From NCBI GenBank assembly GCA_015057305.1, contig SVES01000029.1, positions 1 to 44,450 on the forward strand: a stretch of 44,450 nt of DNA, written 5' to 3'. Under the pieces are notes generated by a model. It ran no database searches. It had not been told where the DNA came from and saw nothing but the letters and a program-made list of their open reading frames with translations. Shown in pieces: positions 7,360 to 15,330 of this stretch. Position numbers and translations under genes: made by a program. Source of the DNA: Pseudobutyrivibrio ruminis. Its GTDB lineage: Bacteria; Bacillota; Clostridia; Lachnospirales; Lachnospiraceae. The first letter of the stretch is position 1. Each line of letters starts with the position of its first letter.

Positions 7360-7549
7360 AGAAGACTATGGTGCTGTGGGTAACAAATACATTATCGATA
7401 CTTGTGTAAGTCCCTCTTGGGGCTATATGTCTATATCCTTTAATGGTATAAGCTGTGGGGCTTCCATCTGGATTGAATATTTGAAGACGCATAGGAATAA
7501 TCTCTTCATCGTGTTTGAATTGAGCAATGACATCTATATATTCTATTAG
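7360..7549 (-). pseudogene. Minus-strand fragment of a small hypothetical gene
   Basis: Read on the minus strand from about 7549, an open frame gives IEYIDVIAQFKHDEEIIPMR and then a segment ending GYRHIAPRGTYTSID. It has no start codon because a stop lies two codons upstream. Its 3' end runs into the YgbA-like debris. The opening resembles small hypothetical proteins of Lachnospiraceae, from memory only. I treat it as a truncated gene fragment. From 7561 to 7708 I see nothing coding. Confidence 0.35.
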
Positions 7550-7708
7550 TTATCCCATAACTATAGTAAAACGAAATTCCTATCTTAAGTATTGTAGACT
7601 ATTTCCGTAATCATGGGCTGACTTCAGATTTTTATGGCCCTATGTATCATGTCTACCTTCACTCATATCAATAAATATAATTAATAAAAATAATCCATCC
7701 TTACCATT

Positions 7709-7812
7709 ACGTGGAGTTTAATAATTGCGCCATTGCGGAATTATTCATTGCTGGTGATAGAGCAAAGGATGATTATAGGTTTATTTCAGATGGATTTGAA
7801 AAGAATTGGTAA
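7709..7812 (+). repeat. Second copy of the histidine phosphatase 3' end (104 bp)
   Basis: This stretch aligns without gaps to 1383-1486 (constant offset 6,326) with four mismatches in 104 bases, including the shared stop codon. It encodes the last 34 residues of the phosphatase (ending RFISDGFEKNW) but has no upstream gene. The homology stops exactly at the stop codon on one side and within DVDFNN/VEFNN on the other. It is a partial duplication or the stump of a lost second gene. Confidence 0.9.
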
Positions 7813-7821
7813 TCTATTGAT

Positions 7822-7908
7822 AAAAGTTATAGAAAGTTATAGAATATATTAAAAGTTATAGTTAGTTATAGAGAAATAATAAAGTTATAGAAAGTTATAG
7901 AAGACTTC
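7822..7908 (+). repeat. Three tandem 29-bp units carrying six GTTATAG boxes
   Basis: GTTATAG occurs at 7826, 7836, 7855, 7865, 7884 and 7894. The boxes form three pairs with 10 bp inside each pair and exactly 29 bp from pair to pair. The core of each half-unit is AAAGTTATAG. The array ends 14 bases before the start of the AAA ATPase gene and directly precedes its AGGAGG. The regular phasing suggests a binding array (operator or iterons) for a protein that docks on one face of the helix. Confidence 0.85.
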
Positions 7909-7922
7909 AAAAGGAGGCTATA

Positions 7923-8957
7923 ATGACAAATCCCTTTACTCTTTCCTTTGGCAAACAGCCATTAACATACATTTCCAGACTAGAACAAACCAATGAAGTT
8001 ATAGAGAGCTTTACAGCTGAACCGGCAAACAGCATGATGTATATGATTACAGGTGTCCGAGGCGCAGGTAAAACAGTATTAATGACTAGCATAGCTAAGC
8101 AATTAGCTGAGGATAAAAAATGGATTATCATCGAGTTAAACCCAGAATTGGATTTGATGGAACAATTGGCAGCTAGGTTATATAGCTTACCAGAGGCACA
8201 TTTGTTATTCGCCAAGGCTAAACTTGATTTATCATTTCTAGGCATAGGTGTAAGTATAGAAGGAGGTCAGCAGTTTACCAGTATTGACAGTGCAATTGAA
8301 ACAATGCTTTCCATTTTGAAAAAAGAAGGGAAAAAAGTATTGGTATTGTTGGATGAGGTTACAAATAGTAAATCAATGAGGATTCTAGCTCATTCATTCC
8401 AAATATATATTAGAAAAGAGTTGGATATTTTCATACTGATGACTGGGTTATATGAAAATATATATCAATTGCAAAATGAAAAATCTCTGACTTTTTTATA
8501 TAGAGCTCCCAAAATTCATATATTGCCATTGAATAAAGGCGCAATTATCGACAGCTATAAATCAATATTTTCAATTAGCACGGATGCGGCTAAGGAAATG
8601 GCGGATGAGACTAAAGGATATGCATTTGCATACCAAGTACTAGGGTATGTTAGATGGAAAAATCCAGATAAGTCGTTGAAACAGATTATGCATGAATATG
8701 AGCAGTATCTTGAGGAATATGTATATCAAAAAATCTGGGCTGAGTTATCAGATACTGACAGGAATGTTTTATTTGCATTTGAAGGCAATGACGAGATGAA
8801 GGTTAAGGATTTGAGAGAGAAATTAGACATGTCATCAAGTCTTTTTTCAACATACAGAGATCGTTTGAATAAAAAAGGGATAATAGATATAGGGCAGTAT
8901 GGACACCTGGGATTGTTGTTACCAAGATTTTCTGATTTTATTGAAAAGCAGCGGTGA
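7923..8957 (+). CDS. AAA-family ATP-binding protein with C-terminal winged helix
   Basis: The 344-aa protein has a P-loop GVRGAGKTVLM at about residues 43-53 and a Walker B strand KVLVLLDEVTNS near 139-150. A sensor-like ILMTG follows at about 178. The last 75 residues (SDTDRNVLFAFEG, VKDLREKLDMSSSLFSTYRDRLNKKGII) look like a winged-helix domain. ATPases of this build occur alone in accessory regions of Firmicutes, and their role is unknown. The ribosome binding site AAAAGGAGG is strong. The 29-bp tandem array directly upstream may be its own target, which the C-terminal DNA-binding-like domain would fit. Confidence 0.8.
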   Translation: MTNPFTLSFGKQPLTYISRLEQTNEVIESFTAEPANSMMYMITGVRGAGKTVLMTSIAKQLAEDKKWIIIELNPELDLMEQLAARLYSLPEAHLLFAKAKLDLSFLGIGVSIEGGQQFTSIDSAIETMLSILKKEGKKVLVLLDEVTNSKSMRILAHSFQIYIRKELDIFILMTGLYENIYQLQNEKSLTFLYRAPKIHILPLNKGAIIDSYKSIFSISTDAAKEMADETKGYAFAYQVLGYVRWKNPDKSLKQIMHEYEQYLEEYVYQKIWAELSDTDRNVLFAFEGNDEMKVKDLREKLDMSSSLFSTYRDRLNKKGIIDIGQYGHLGLLLPRFSDFIEKQR

Positions 8958-9050
8958 GTGATACGAAAAAAGTATAAGACAGGGAGGAATGTTGAACACG
9001 AATCATGCTGCATGTGGTTTCATTTTTAATAATAAAAAACAAAGGATGGA

Positions 9051-9554
9051 ATGAAAATGTTAAGCAAAATTATGAAAAACTATACAACACTTATTATAAA
9101 AACAGTTGTAGTAATATTGATATTGACATGGTTTTCCCCTATGTACTATTTCGCACCAGACAGAAGTTATGGATTTTTTTACTATCCTAAAATGGCAACT
9201 ATATACGAAGATTATTTTTCGTTTATAGCATGGATGAAGCTTTTAATGCCTATGGTGATGTATCTTGTAATGATTTCAAAAGAATTACAAGTAATTGAAA
9301 ATAAATACCTTATATGTGGTTTTTTTATGCTAATAGATTTAATAACAGAAATTATATTTGCGCTAATAATGATTGAAGCTACTTATCAGAATGAATATGA
9401 TGTGGTGAGTGCAAGCCTACGACCTACAGGCTTTTTTTGGATATCAATTTTAGCAATGTTAATAGGAATAATAACATCATTCACAAGTGCAATTGGAATA
9501 ATAAAAGGCAGTAGCAGTAATTCAATATTAGAAAGCGATTCGTTTTGTGAATAA
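9051..9554 (+). CDS. Hypothetical membrane protein with about four membrane segments
   Basis: This 167-aa product has hydrophobic segments at about residues 12-31, 60-77, 88-112 and 128-152, with a basic N-terminus (KMLSKIMKNY). I do not recognise a family. AAGGA precedes the ATG at 9051, which reads ATG AAA ATG; the second ATG (9057) is also possible. It lies 93 bases after the AAA ATPase and 20 bases before the next small gene, so the three could be cotranscribed. Confidence 0.6.
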   Translation: MKMLSKIMKNYTTLIIKTVVVILILTWFSPMYYFAPDRSYGFFYYPKMATIYEDYFSFIAWMKLLMPMVMYLVMISKELQVIENKYLICGFFMLIDLITEIIFALIMIEATYQNEYDVVSASLRPTGFFWISILAMLIGIITSFTSAIGIIKGSSSNSILESDSFCE

Positions 9555-9574
9555 TTATTATTGGAGAGGTATCA

Positions 9575-9907
9575 ATGAGTAGAGTAATTAAACCTAATAA
9601 ATATGTGAATTCCTGCAAATATTCATCTGAAGTGACAAATATATCAAAAATGACGAGGCTAAAAACCGAATACGTGAATCCGGCAAAGGCTACAACGCTA
9701 TCTTCTTGGTTATTTTTAAAGTATGACATGTCATATAAAACTTTTGCGAGAAAATCTAAAGCTAAAAAAGATGAGCTTCGTCAGGAATATGTCAATGAAA
9801 CTGGCAACACTATTAAGGGATGGACGCACGAAGATTGCAATACAAATCACAGAAGAGGATACATAAATGAAGATTATTTTATCCCCATCACAAATGCAAG
9901 AATGTGA
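9575..9907 (+). CDS. Hypothetical small basic protein
   Basis: This 110-aa, lysine- and arginine-rich protein has no signal peptide and contains a stretch TFARKSKAKKDELRQEYVNE that is probably helical. The ATG at 9575 is preceded by GGAGAGG at good spacing, which is the main support that it is real. Its last 41 bases overlap the start of the NAD(P)H-hydrate repair gene in another frame. I do not recognise the family. Confidence 0.5.
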   Translation: MSRVIKPNKYVNSCKYSSEVTNISKMTRLKTEYVNPAKATTLSSWLFLKYDMSYKTFARKSKAKKDELRQEYVNETGNTIKGWTHEDCNTNHRRGYINEDYFIPITNARM

Positions 9908-11357
9908 TGAAAGAACAATAAATGAAATTGGAATTCCATCTTTGGTTTTGATGGAGCGAGCAGCCCTCAAGGTGGCGGAGGCTGTAGAAACCTATTATCC
10001 TGATGCAAAGAAGTTTGCTGTGGTCTGCGGGCCGGGAAATAATGGCGGTGATGGTGTGGCAGTTGCCAGAATTTTGCACCTGAAGGGAAAAGAAGCAAGA
10101 TGCTTTGTCATTGGTGATGAGGAAAAATACACAAATCAGCTTGCAAAGGAAATAGAAATTGCAAAAAACTATGGCCTAAAAATAGAGACAAAGATAGATA
10201 AGGACCCTTTTGATTGTTGCGATGTGGCAATTGATGCTATGTTTGGTATTGGATTAAAAAGAGGTTTGTCTGGGGATTACGAAAAAGCAGCAAAGCTTAT
10301 AAATGAATGTGCAAAGGCTACCGTTGCTGTGGACATCCCATCAGGATTTGATGCCAATTGTGGAAAGCTTTTAGGAAACACTGGTATAAAAGCTGACCTG
10401 ACAGTTTCCTTTGCATATATGAAAAAGGGGCTTATTCTAGGGGATTGCAAGGCGGCAGCAGGTAGGATAATTATTGCTGATGTGGGCATATATGCAGTAA
10501 ATTCTTGCCAATATGATTCTTTAGTAGAAAAGGATATTATATCTGAAATTATTCCAAGGCCAGTGGATGCCAATAAAGGCACCTGTGGCAAGCTTCTAGT
10601 TATTGCTGGAAGCGAAAGCATCTATGGAGCCTGCTATTTGTCTGCAAAGGCAGCTTTAACTACAGGGGTGGGATTGGTAAAGATTTATACCCATAAAAAT
10701 AATATAGCTAGTATTCAGCAGAATCTACCAGAGGCAATGTATGTAGGATATGATACTTATGATGGTGCTGAGCTCTCCAAGCATATAAAGTGGGCCGATG
10801 CTATTTTGATTGGGCCAGGACTTGGCACAGATGATATAGCAGAAAAAATTATGAGTCAGGTGCTTTTAGAAGTGTCTGTACCACTTGTGATAGATGCCGA
10901 TGGAATCAATCTTATTTCAAAGGAACCTATTAAAACATTATTCAAGGAAGCTGCTGTAAAAGTTGACATAACAATCACACCTCATCTTAAAGAGATGGAA
11001 CGTCTTACAGGAATTTTGGTAAGTGAAATAAATTACAACATGGAAAAGGTAGCAAAGGATTTTGCTACAGATTACAAGTGCATAGTAGTTCTTAAAAACC
11101 ATACATCAATTGTTACGGATGAAGGGAAAGCTAGCTTTATTATTAGTGGTAATGAAGCACTTGCTACTCCTGGGTCTGGTGATGTGCTGGCAGGAACCAT
11201 TGCATCCTTGATTGTTCAAAAGGCTTGCAAGAATACAACTACTTGCGTTGCGGCTGCAACCTATATGCATGGCTTGGCAGGCACAAAAGCTTCAGAAGAA
11301 ATGGGCATAAGAAAAGTGCTGGCCAGTGATATAATTGACTATTTACCAAGGCTCTAA
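9867..11357 (+). CDS. nnr: Bifunctional NAD(P)H-hydrate epimerase / ADP-dependent dehydratase
   Basis: This 496-aa protein repairs hydrated NAD(P)H. The N-terminal YjeF_N epimerase domain (about 1-210) has GPGNNGGDGVAVARIL and VAVDIPSGFDA. The C-terminal dehydratase domain (about 225-496) has NKGTCGKLLVIAGS, ILIGPGLG, VIDADGINL, ITPHLKEMERLTG and the nucleotide-binding TPGSGDVLAGTI. The length matches fused bacterial Nnr enzymes. GAGGA precedes the ATG at 9867. The gene probably has its own promoter, because it begins inside the small gene before it. It marks the return to core-type gene content. Confidence 0.95.
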   Translation: MKIILSPSQMQECDERTINEIGIPSLVLMERAALKVAEAVETYYPDAKKFAVVCGPGNNGGDGVAVARILHLKGKEARCFVIGDEEKYTNQLAKEIEIAKNYGLKIETKIDKDPFDCCDVAIDAMFGIGLKRGLSGDYEKAAKLINECAKATVAVDIPSGFDANCGKLLGNTGIKADLTVSFAYMKKGLILGDCKAAAGRIIIADVGIYAVNSCQYDSLVEKDIISEIIPRPVDANKGTCGKLLVIAGSESIYGACYLSAKAALTTGVGLVKIYTHKNNIASIQQNLPEAMYVGYDTYDGAELSKHIKWADAILIGPGLGTDDIAEKIMSQVLLEVSVPLVIDADGINLISKEPIKTLFKEAAVKVDITITPHLKEMERLTGILVSEINYNMEKVAKDFATDYKCIVVLKNHTSIVTDEGKASFIISGNEALATPGSGDVLAGTIASLIVQKACKNTTTCVAAATYMHGLAGTKASEEMGIRKVLASDIIDYLPRL

Positions 11358-11431
11358 GCTTTTTTGCATTTTTTCACCAATAGGTATATTATTGAATGTT
11401 GAAACCAAAGTTATGAAGGGGAGTAAACATC

Positions 11432-11833
11432 ATGGAAAAAAGAGATAATATTATTAGTATACAGAATTTATTGTCACAGGCGCTGTTTAAGCAGTATCCG
11501 CTGGTGATTCTTGGCAATCTGACAAAGAACACCTATAGCTTTTTAACCTACGAGGATTTCACGTCCACTAAATGCCAGGTGGCAGGCACCTTTGATGAAT
11601 TAATAGAATCAGGTGCAACCACCATGCATGAGATGGATAGAGACCTTTTTAAGAATACATTTTCTAGGGAAAAGCTCTTAGAGGACTATAATAAAGGTAT
11701 GGACAAGGTTGAAATACGTGTAATTCAAGAAGGCGACGATGGTCAGCTGCGTCGAGTAGAAATCACCGATTATTTTGTTAAGGATGAGGACAGTGACGAT
11801 ATACTGGTAGTTTCTTTAAATAGAAATATGTAG
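11432..11833 (+). CDS. Stand-alone PAS-like sensory domain protein
   Basis: This 133-aa protein resembles the PAS-like domain that precedes GGDEF/EAL modules in many Clostridia. It has a strand NLTKNTYSFLTYEDF, then GTFDELIESGATTMHEMDRDLF (compare 'hpeD' motifs), then VEIRVI...RRVEITDYFVKDEDSDDILVVSLNRN. No output domain follows; the next gene is convergent. AAGGGGAG is well placed before the ATG at 11432. The ligand and partner are unknown. Confidence 0.55.
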   Translation: MEKRDNIISIQNLLSQALFKQYPLVILGNLTKNTYSFLTYEDFTSTKCQVAGTFDELIESGATTMHEMDRDLFKNTFSREKLLEDYNKGMDKVEIRVIQEGDDGQLRRVEITDYFVKDEDSDDILVVSLNRNM

Positions 11834-11834
11834 T

Positions 11835-13175
11835 CTATAAATCTTTAGTTAAATTCTTGACCCATTTATACTTTCTAAATCTAAGCATTACCCAAGGAAT
11901 TTTTCCAACTTCATCTAAGCATGTGCAGGCATAGACAAGCAATACTGGCCAGTTAAAAACAAAAGCACCTAAAAGAGCCAGTGGAATTGCTATGCCCCAC
12001 ATACAAACAGCCAGGCTATACATATCAAAAATAGTGTCGCCACCTCCATCCAGCACTCCGTTAATAGTCACAGTGTTGACGCAGCGGCCAATCATATATA
12101 TAGCCATAATAATCATCATTCCCGTTAAATATTGTTCGGCAGCCTCAGTAAGCTTTACAAAATGTACAACTATAGGTGTGATTGCAAGCACAACCGCCGT
12201 AGAAGCAAAGCCTATAACATAGGAGATATTTCTTAGCCTAATGCCATAAGCCTTTCCTTTTTCTAGATTTCCAGCCCCAAGTTCATTTCCAACCATAATT
12301 CCAGCGGCAGTGCCAACACCATTACATACACAGCAAATTAAATCTCGAACTACAGCAGCTACTGAATTTGCAGCAGCAGCATCTACACCCATATGTCCCA
12401 TTATGGCAGTGTAAGAAGTAAAGCCTACACCCCAAAATAGGGAACCGCCTAATAGAGGGAGTAGTTGGCGAATATAATCTTTGATTAACTGGTTTTGTAT
12501 ATTAAAGAGTCTTTTTATTGCTGGGCGAATGAAGGTATCTTTGAAAGAAAGTCCTATACATAAGCCAAGCTCTATTACTCTTGCAAGTGTAGTTGCAAAG
12601 GCAGCACCTTCTGCTTCCATTCTTGGGGCGCCTAAAAGTCCAAAAATAAATATGCCATTAAAAATAATATTGATAATAACCACACTAGAGCTAATCCAGG
12701 AACCGGCAACTACGTGGTCTGTGATTTTCATAATTGCAAGGTAGCACTGGGAAATACCGGTGATTAAATATGACCAGCCGGCAATTCTGAGATAAGAGCT
12801 TCCAATCGAAATGAGCTCCTTATCGCTGGCAAAAATATGCATCAAAGCTGCAGGTGCAAACTCACAGGCAAAAAAGAAAATAAGGGAAATAATTCCTGCT
12901 GCAATAAGCATAAGATTGAATAGCTTTCTAAGAGTTTCCTTATCACCCTTGCCCCAATATTGTGCTCCTAAAATAGAACCAGCTGCAGTAAGAGAATATA
13001 GAAACATGTTTTGCACAAATTGTATTTGTGTTGCCAATGAAACGGCAGTCATTTGGACTTGGGTAACTTGTCCCAGCATCAAAGCATCGCATGCCGCCAC
13101 TAAAGCAAGCATAAGACTTTGAAAAACTATAGGTAGTGAAAGGGTTCTGAGTTTCCAGTAAAAGTTGTCTTTCAT
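11835..13175 (-). CDS. MATE-family multidrug/metabolite exporter
   Basis: This 446-aa membrane protein has about twelve membrane segments in two similar halves, typical of MATE transporters. Examples are LSLPIVFQSLMLALVAACDALMLGQ in the first half and MVGNELGAGNLEKGKAYGIRLR between the halves. I chose the ATG at 13173-13175 because AAAGGAAAA precedes it; an in-frame upstream start at 13238 would overlap the channel gene and has no ribosome binding site. It lies 28 bases behind the channel gene on the same strand. Transport is probably Na+- or H+-coupled; the substrate is not predictable. Confidence 0.9.
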   Translation of the reverse strand: MKDNFYWKLRTLSLPIVFQSLMLALVAACDALMLGQVTQVQMTAVSLATQIQFVQNMFLYSLTAAGSILGAQYWGKGDKETLRKLFNLMLIAAGIISLIFFFACEFAPAALMHIFASDKELISIGSSYLRIAGWSYLITGISQCYLAIMKITDHVVAGSWISSSVVIINIIFNGIFIFGLLGAPRMEAEGAAFATTLARVIELGLCIGLSFKDTFIRPAIKRLFNIQNQLIKDYIRQLLPLLGGSLFWGVGFTSYTAIMGHMGVDAAAANSVAAVVRDLICCVCNGVGTAAGIMVGNELGAGNLEKGKAYGIRLRNISYVIGFASTAVVLAITPIVVHFVKLTEAAEQYLTGMMIIMAIYMIGRCVNTVTINGVLDGGGDTIFDMYSLAVCMWGIAIPLALLGAFVFNWPVLLVYACTCLDEVGKIPWVMLRFRKYKWVKNLTKDL

Positions 13176-13203
13176 ATTTTTTCCTTTAATAATAAAAATG
13201 TAA

Positions 13204-14166
13204 TCAGTAAGTATGTAAGAAATATGAATCGGCGGCAAGAACCACCGTGTCGCCGATTTTCAATTGTAAGTCTGAAACAGGAATAATTGCCTCACCATCC
13301 CTAAGGACAATTGCTGGAAGAAAGTTTTCAGGTGTGCCAATTTCACCTATTTTAAGGCCATTCCAGCAGTGGGCATCATTTATTTTTATTGTAAGCAAAT
13401 CGATGTGCTCATCTTTTGCAAAATTAGCAAGAAGCTTTACTCTTGAATAATGCTCTACAAAACCTGCGCTAATAATACCAGTTGGGATAGCAACAACACC
13501 TACTCCTAAGAAGGCAGTGCATATTGCCATAATACGACCTGCGACAGTGATAGGATAAATATCCCCGTAGCCAACAGTAAGTAGTGTGGACACAGACCAC
13601 CAAATACCTGAAAATGCATTTTTAAAGACGTCAGGTTGGGCATCGTGCTCTGCATAATAAATGCCGATAGAGCTGGCTAGCATTAGAATAAGAACTATTA
13701 AAATAGATGAAACGATTTGATTTCTCTTCTCTCGAAGAACAGAAAAAATCACCGCAAAAGAATCATACTGGCCATTGATTCGAAAAAGGTGAAAAATTCT
13801 AATGATTCTAAGGATTCTAAAAGCAATAAATCCAGATAAAAAGAAAAAAGGAAGTATTGTGAATAAATCCACAATGCCATCATAAGAAATTAAAAATTTT
13901 AAAATGGCCTTAGGCTTGGACAGATCAGGATACAACAAATCTGCTGTCCAAATCCTAAGAATGTATTCAATGCAAAAAATAATGATGGTGACAAAGGCAA
14001 TTGTATCCAGCAATTGAAAATAGGAAGACAACTGACTGTAGGTCTCTAGAACCATAACAAGGATATTTACTGAGATAACAATAGCAATAAATATATCGAA
14101 AAGCCTGCTTGGAATATCGTCCTTATTTCCAATCTGAATAATATTAAAAATACGTTGCTTTGTCAC
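13204..14166 (-). CDS. Voltage-gated-type potassium channel with C-terminal RCK_C-like domain
   Basis: This 320-aa protein has six membrane segments (S1-S6). S4 carries regularly spaced arginines (FRILRIIRIFHLFRI, about 116-130), which is the voltage sensor. The selectivity filter TVGYGD is at 197-202. The tail (about 255-320: GLKIGEIGTPENFLPAIVLR, LKIGDTVVLAAD) resembles a TrkA/RCK C-terminal ligand-binding domain. The start codon is GTG at 14166, with AGGGAGA six bases upstream. It sits between the amidase and MATE genes with 20- and 28-base gaps, so it is probably in one operon with them. Confidence 0.92.
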   Translation of the reverse strand: MTKQRIFNIIQIGNKDDIPSRLFDIFIAIVISVNILVMVLETYSQLSSYFQLLDTIAFVTIIIFCIEYILRIWTADLLYPDLSKPKAILKFLISYDGIVDLFTILPFFFLSGFIAFRILRIIRIFHLFRINGQYDSFAVIFSVLREKRNQIVSSILIVLILMLASSIGIYYAEHDAQPDVFKNAFSGIWWSVSTLLTVGYGDIYPITVAGRIMAICTAFLGVGVVAIPTGIISAGFVEHYSRVKLLANFAKDEHIDLLTIKINDAHCWNGLKIGEIGTPENFLPAIVLRDGEAIIPVSDLQLKIGDTVVLAADSYFLHTY

Positions 14167-14186
14167 AATAGTTCTCCCTTTAAAAG

Positions 14187-14975
14187 TTATTTAAGAGACA
14201 ATCCATAATAGTTTGCAATACCTGTTGCATCAGCGATGCCAAGCTTTTGATACTGTTCAGGTGTGCTTAAATAATTAAGTCTATCAGAATTGTTAGTACA
14301 AAATGCATGCTCAACAATTACGCAAGGGAAGCCTGCGGATTTAGACTGGTTAATAAGAGCGTAATAATCCTTTGCAGAACCGTCTGGGTACTTGCCGTTT
14401 TCAGAATCACGGGTAACAATACCTGTTCCATTTGGGCAGAGCTTCCAATTATTAATATTTAGTCCAATAGCTGTAAGCTGTGTAAGAATTGATTGACCAA
14501 GTGAAAAACCAGTAACACATATGTCAGGTCTGTAGTTAGGGTTTGGGATAATAACCTTTGAACCGTTAACAGTTGGGTCTAAATCAGGATCATAGTCGTT
14601 GTGAAGGCTTACAAGTATATCTGCATTAACAGATTTTGCATAATTAACACGAGAAGCAAGGCATGTAGAAGCTGAATCAGGGTTAGCTCCATATGGACAT
14701 TCAAATCCGTAGCGTGTCATATAAACAGTAACGCCGCTATATTTTTCAAGCTCCTGCTTGCAGTAGTAAGCGATATAAAGATTTGCTATACCTTCTTCAA
14801 AATTGTCGTAGTGACAACCAAGGTGAGTTGTATCATGTCCTGCATCCAAGACTACTACTATATTTTTCTTGGTAGATGTTTTGGCTTCGGAAATAGTAGC
14901 TGTGTTTACAAAAAGAAGTGAAGCGAAAACAAAACACAAAATTAGACTTAAGATTTTCTTACTAAACGATTTCAT
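14187..14975 (-). CDS. Secreted N-acetylmuramoyl-L-alanine amidase (Amidase_3)
   Basis: This 262-aa protein has a signal peptide (residues 1-31, KKILSLILCFVFASLLFVNT, ending near SEA). Zinc amidase motifs follow: VVLDAGHDTTHLG, the glutamate in NFEEGIANL, VSLHNDYD and CVIVEHAFCTN with the catalytic glutamate. No separate cell-wall-binding domain is present. It cleaves the amide between muramic acid and L-alanine in peptidoglycan. GGAGGAAA precedes the ATG. It is the first gene of the likely amidase-channel-MATE operon. Confidence 0.92.
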   Translation of the reverse strand: MKSFSKKILSLILCFVFASLLFVNTATISEAKTSTKKNIVVVLDAGHDTTHLGCHYDNFEEGIANLYIAYYCKQELEKYSGVTVYMTRYGFECPYGANPDSASTCLASRVNYAKSVNADILVSLHNDYDPDLDPTVNGSKVIIPNPNYRPDICVTGFSLGQSILTQLTAIGLNINNWKLCPNGTGIVTRDSENGKYPDGSAKDYYALINQSKSAGFPCVIVEHAFCTNNSDRLNYLSTPEQYQKLGIADATGIANYYGLSLK

Positions 14976-15042
14976 ATAATTTCCTCCGATATTTAATACG
15001 AATTTATTTTAGCATACTGATTGAGGCAATAGCAATTTCTTG

Positions 15043-15071
15043 TTGACAGTATAATTTTTAAGAGTTACTAT
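15043..15071 (+). promoter_or_regulatory. Promoter of the lysine-riboswitch operon
   Basis: A perfect -35 TTGACA (15043-15048) and a -10-like TACTAT (15066-15071) are separated by 17 bases. Transcription would start near 15078, just before the riboswitch P1 stem. Confidence 0.75.
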
Positions 15072-15084
15072 AGGGACAACTTAA

Positions 15085-15269
15085 TAAGGGATAGAGGTCG
15101 CGAGAGACATTAGTAATTTCATTGATGAGACAGGCTCATGGGACATGAAATGAAAGGGGATTTCGCCGAAGGAAAGCATTACCTGTTGTTGTTTGTCCTG
15201 GGCATACAAAGAATATTTGTGTGACTGTCATCTAGTGTTATTTCAATGCAGATGGGGAGCTATCAATAA
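15085..15269 (+). promoter_or_regulatory. Lysine riboswitch (L box)
   Basis: The element has the L-box landmarks in order. They are GATAGAGGTCGC at the 5' side (15090-15101), GAAAGGGGATTTCGCCGAAGG in the middle (about 15151-15171), CTGGGCATA (about 15198-15206), GTGTGACTGTCATC and GATGGGGAGCTATC at the 3' side (15251-15264). GATAG (15090-15094) closes P1 with CTATC (15260-15264). It lies between a consensus promoter and a terminator and precedes dapA, the first committed step of lysine synthesis. Lysine binding is expected to favour termination. Confidence 0.92.
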
Positions 15270-15286
15270 TTATTTATGATTATGTT

Positions 15287-15312
15287 GCCGACCATTGTGG
15301 TCGGCTTTTTTT
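15287..15312 (+). terminator. Riboswitch-controlled terminator
   Basis: GCCGACCA (15287-15294) and TGGTCGGC (15298-15305) form an 8-bp GC-rich stem with a TTG loop, followed by seven T. It lies 23 bases behind the riboswitch P1 stem and 18 bases before the dapA start. Confidence 0.9.
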
Positions 15313-15330
15313 ATGGAAAAGGAGGAAAAA

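Noticed and set aside
7822-7908. CRISPR-like array
   Set aside because: The 29-bp periodicity resembles a repeat length, but the units are directly adjacent with no spacers and no cas genes are present.
15295-15330. Longer N-terminus for dapA
   Set aside because: The in-frame ATG at 15295 lies in the loop of the riboswitch terminator, and the one at 15307 has no ribosome binding site. The start at 15331 has AAGGAGG and fits the family.
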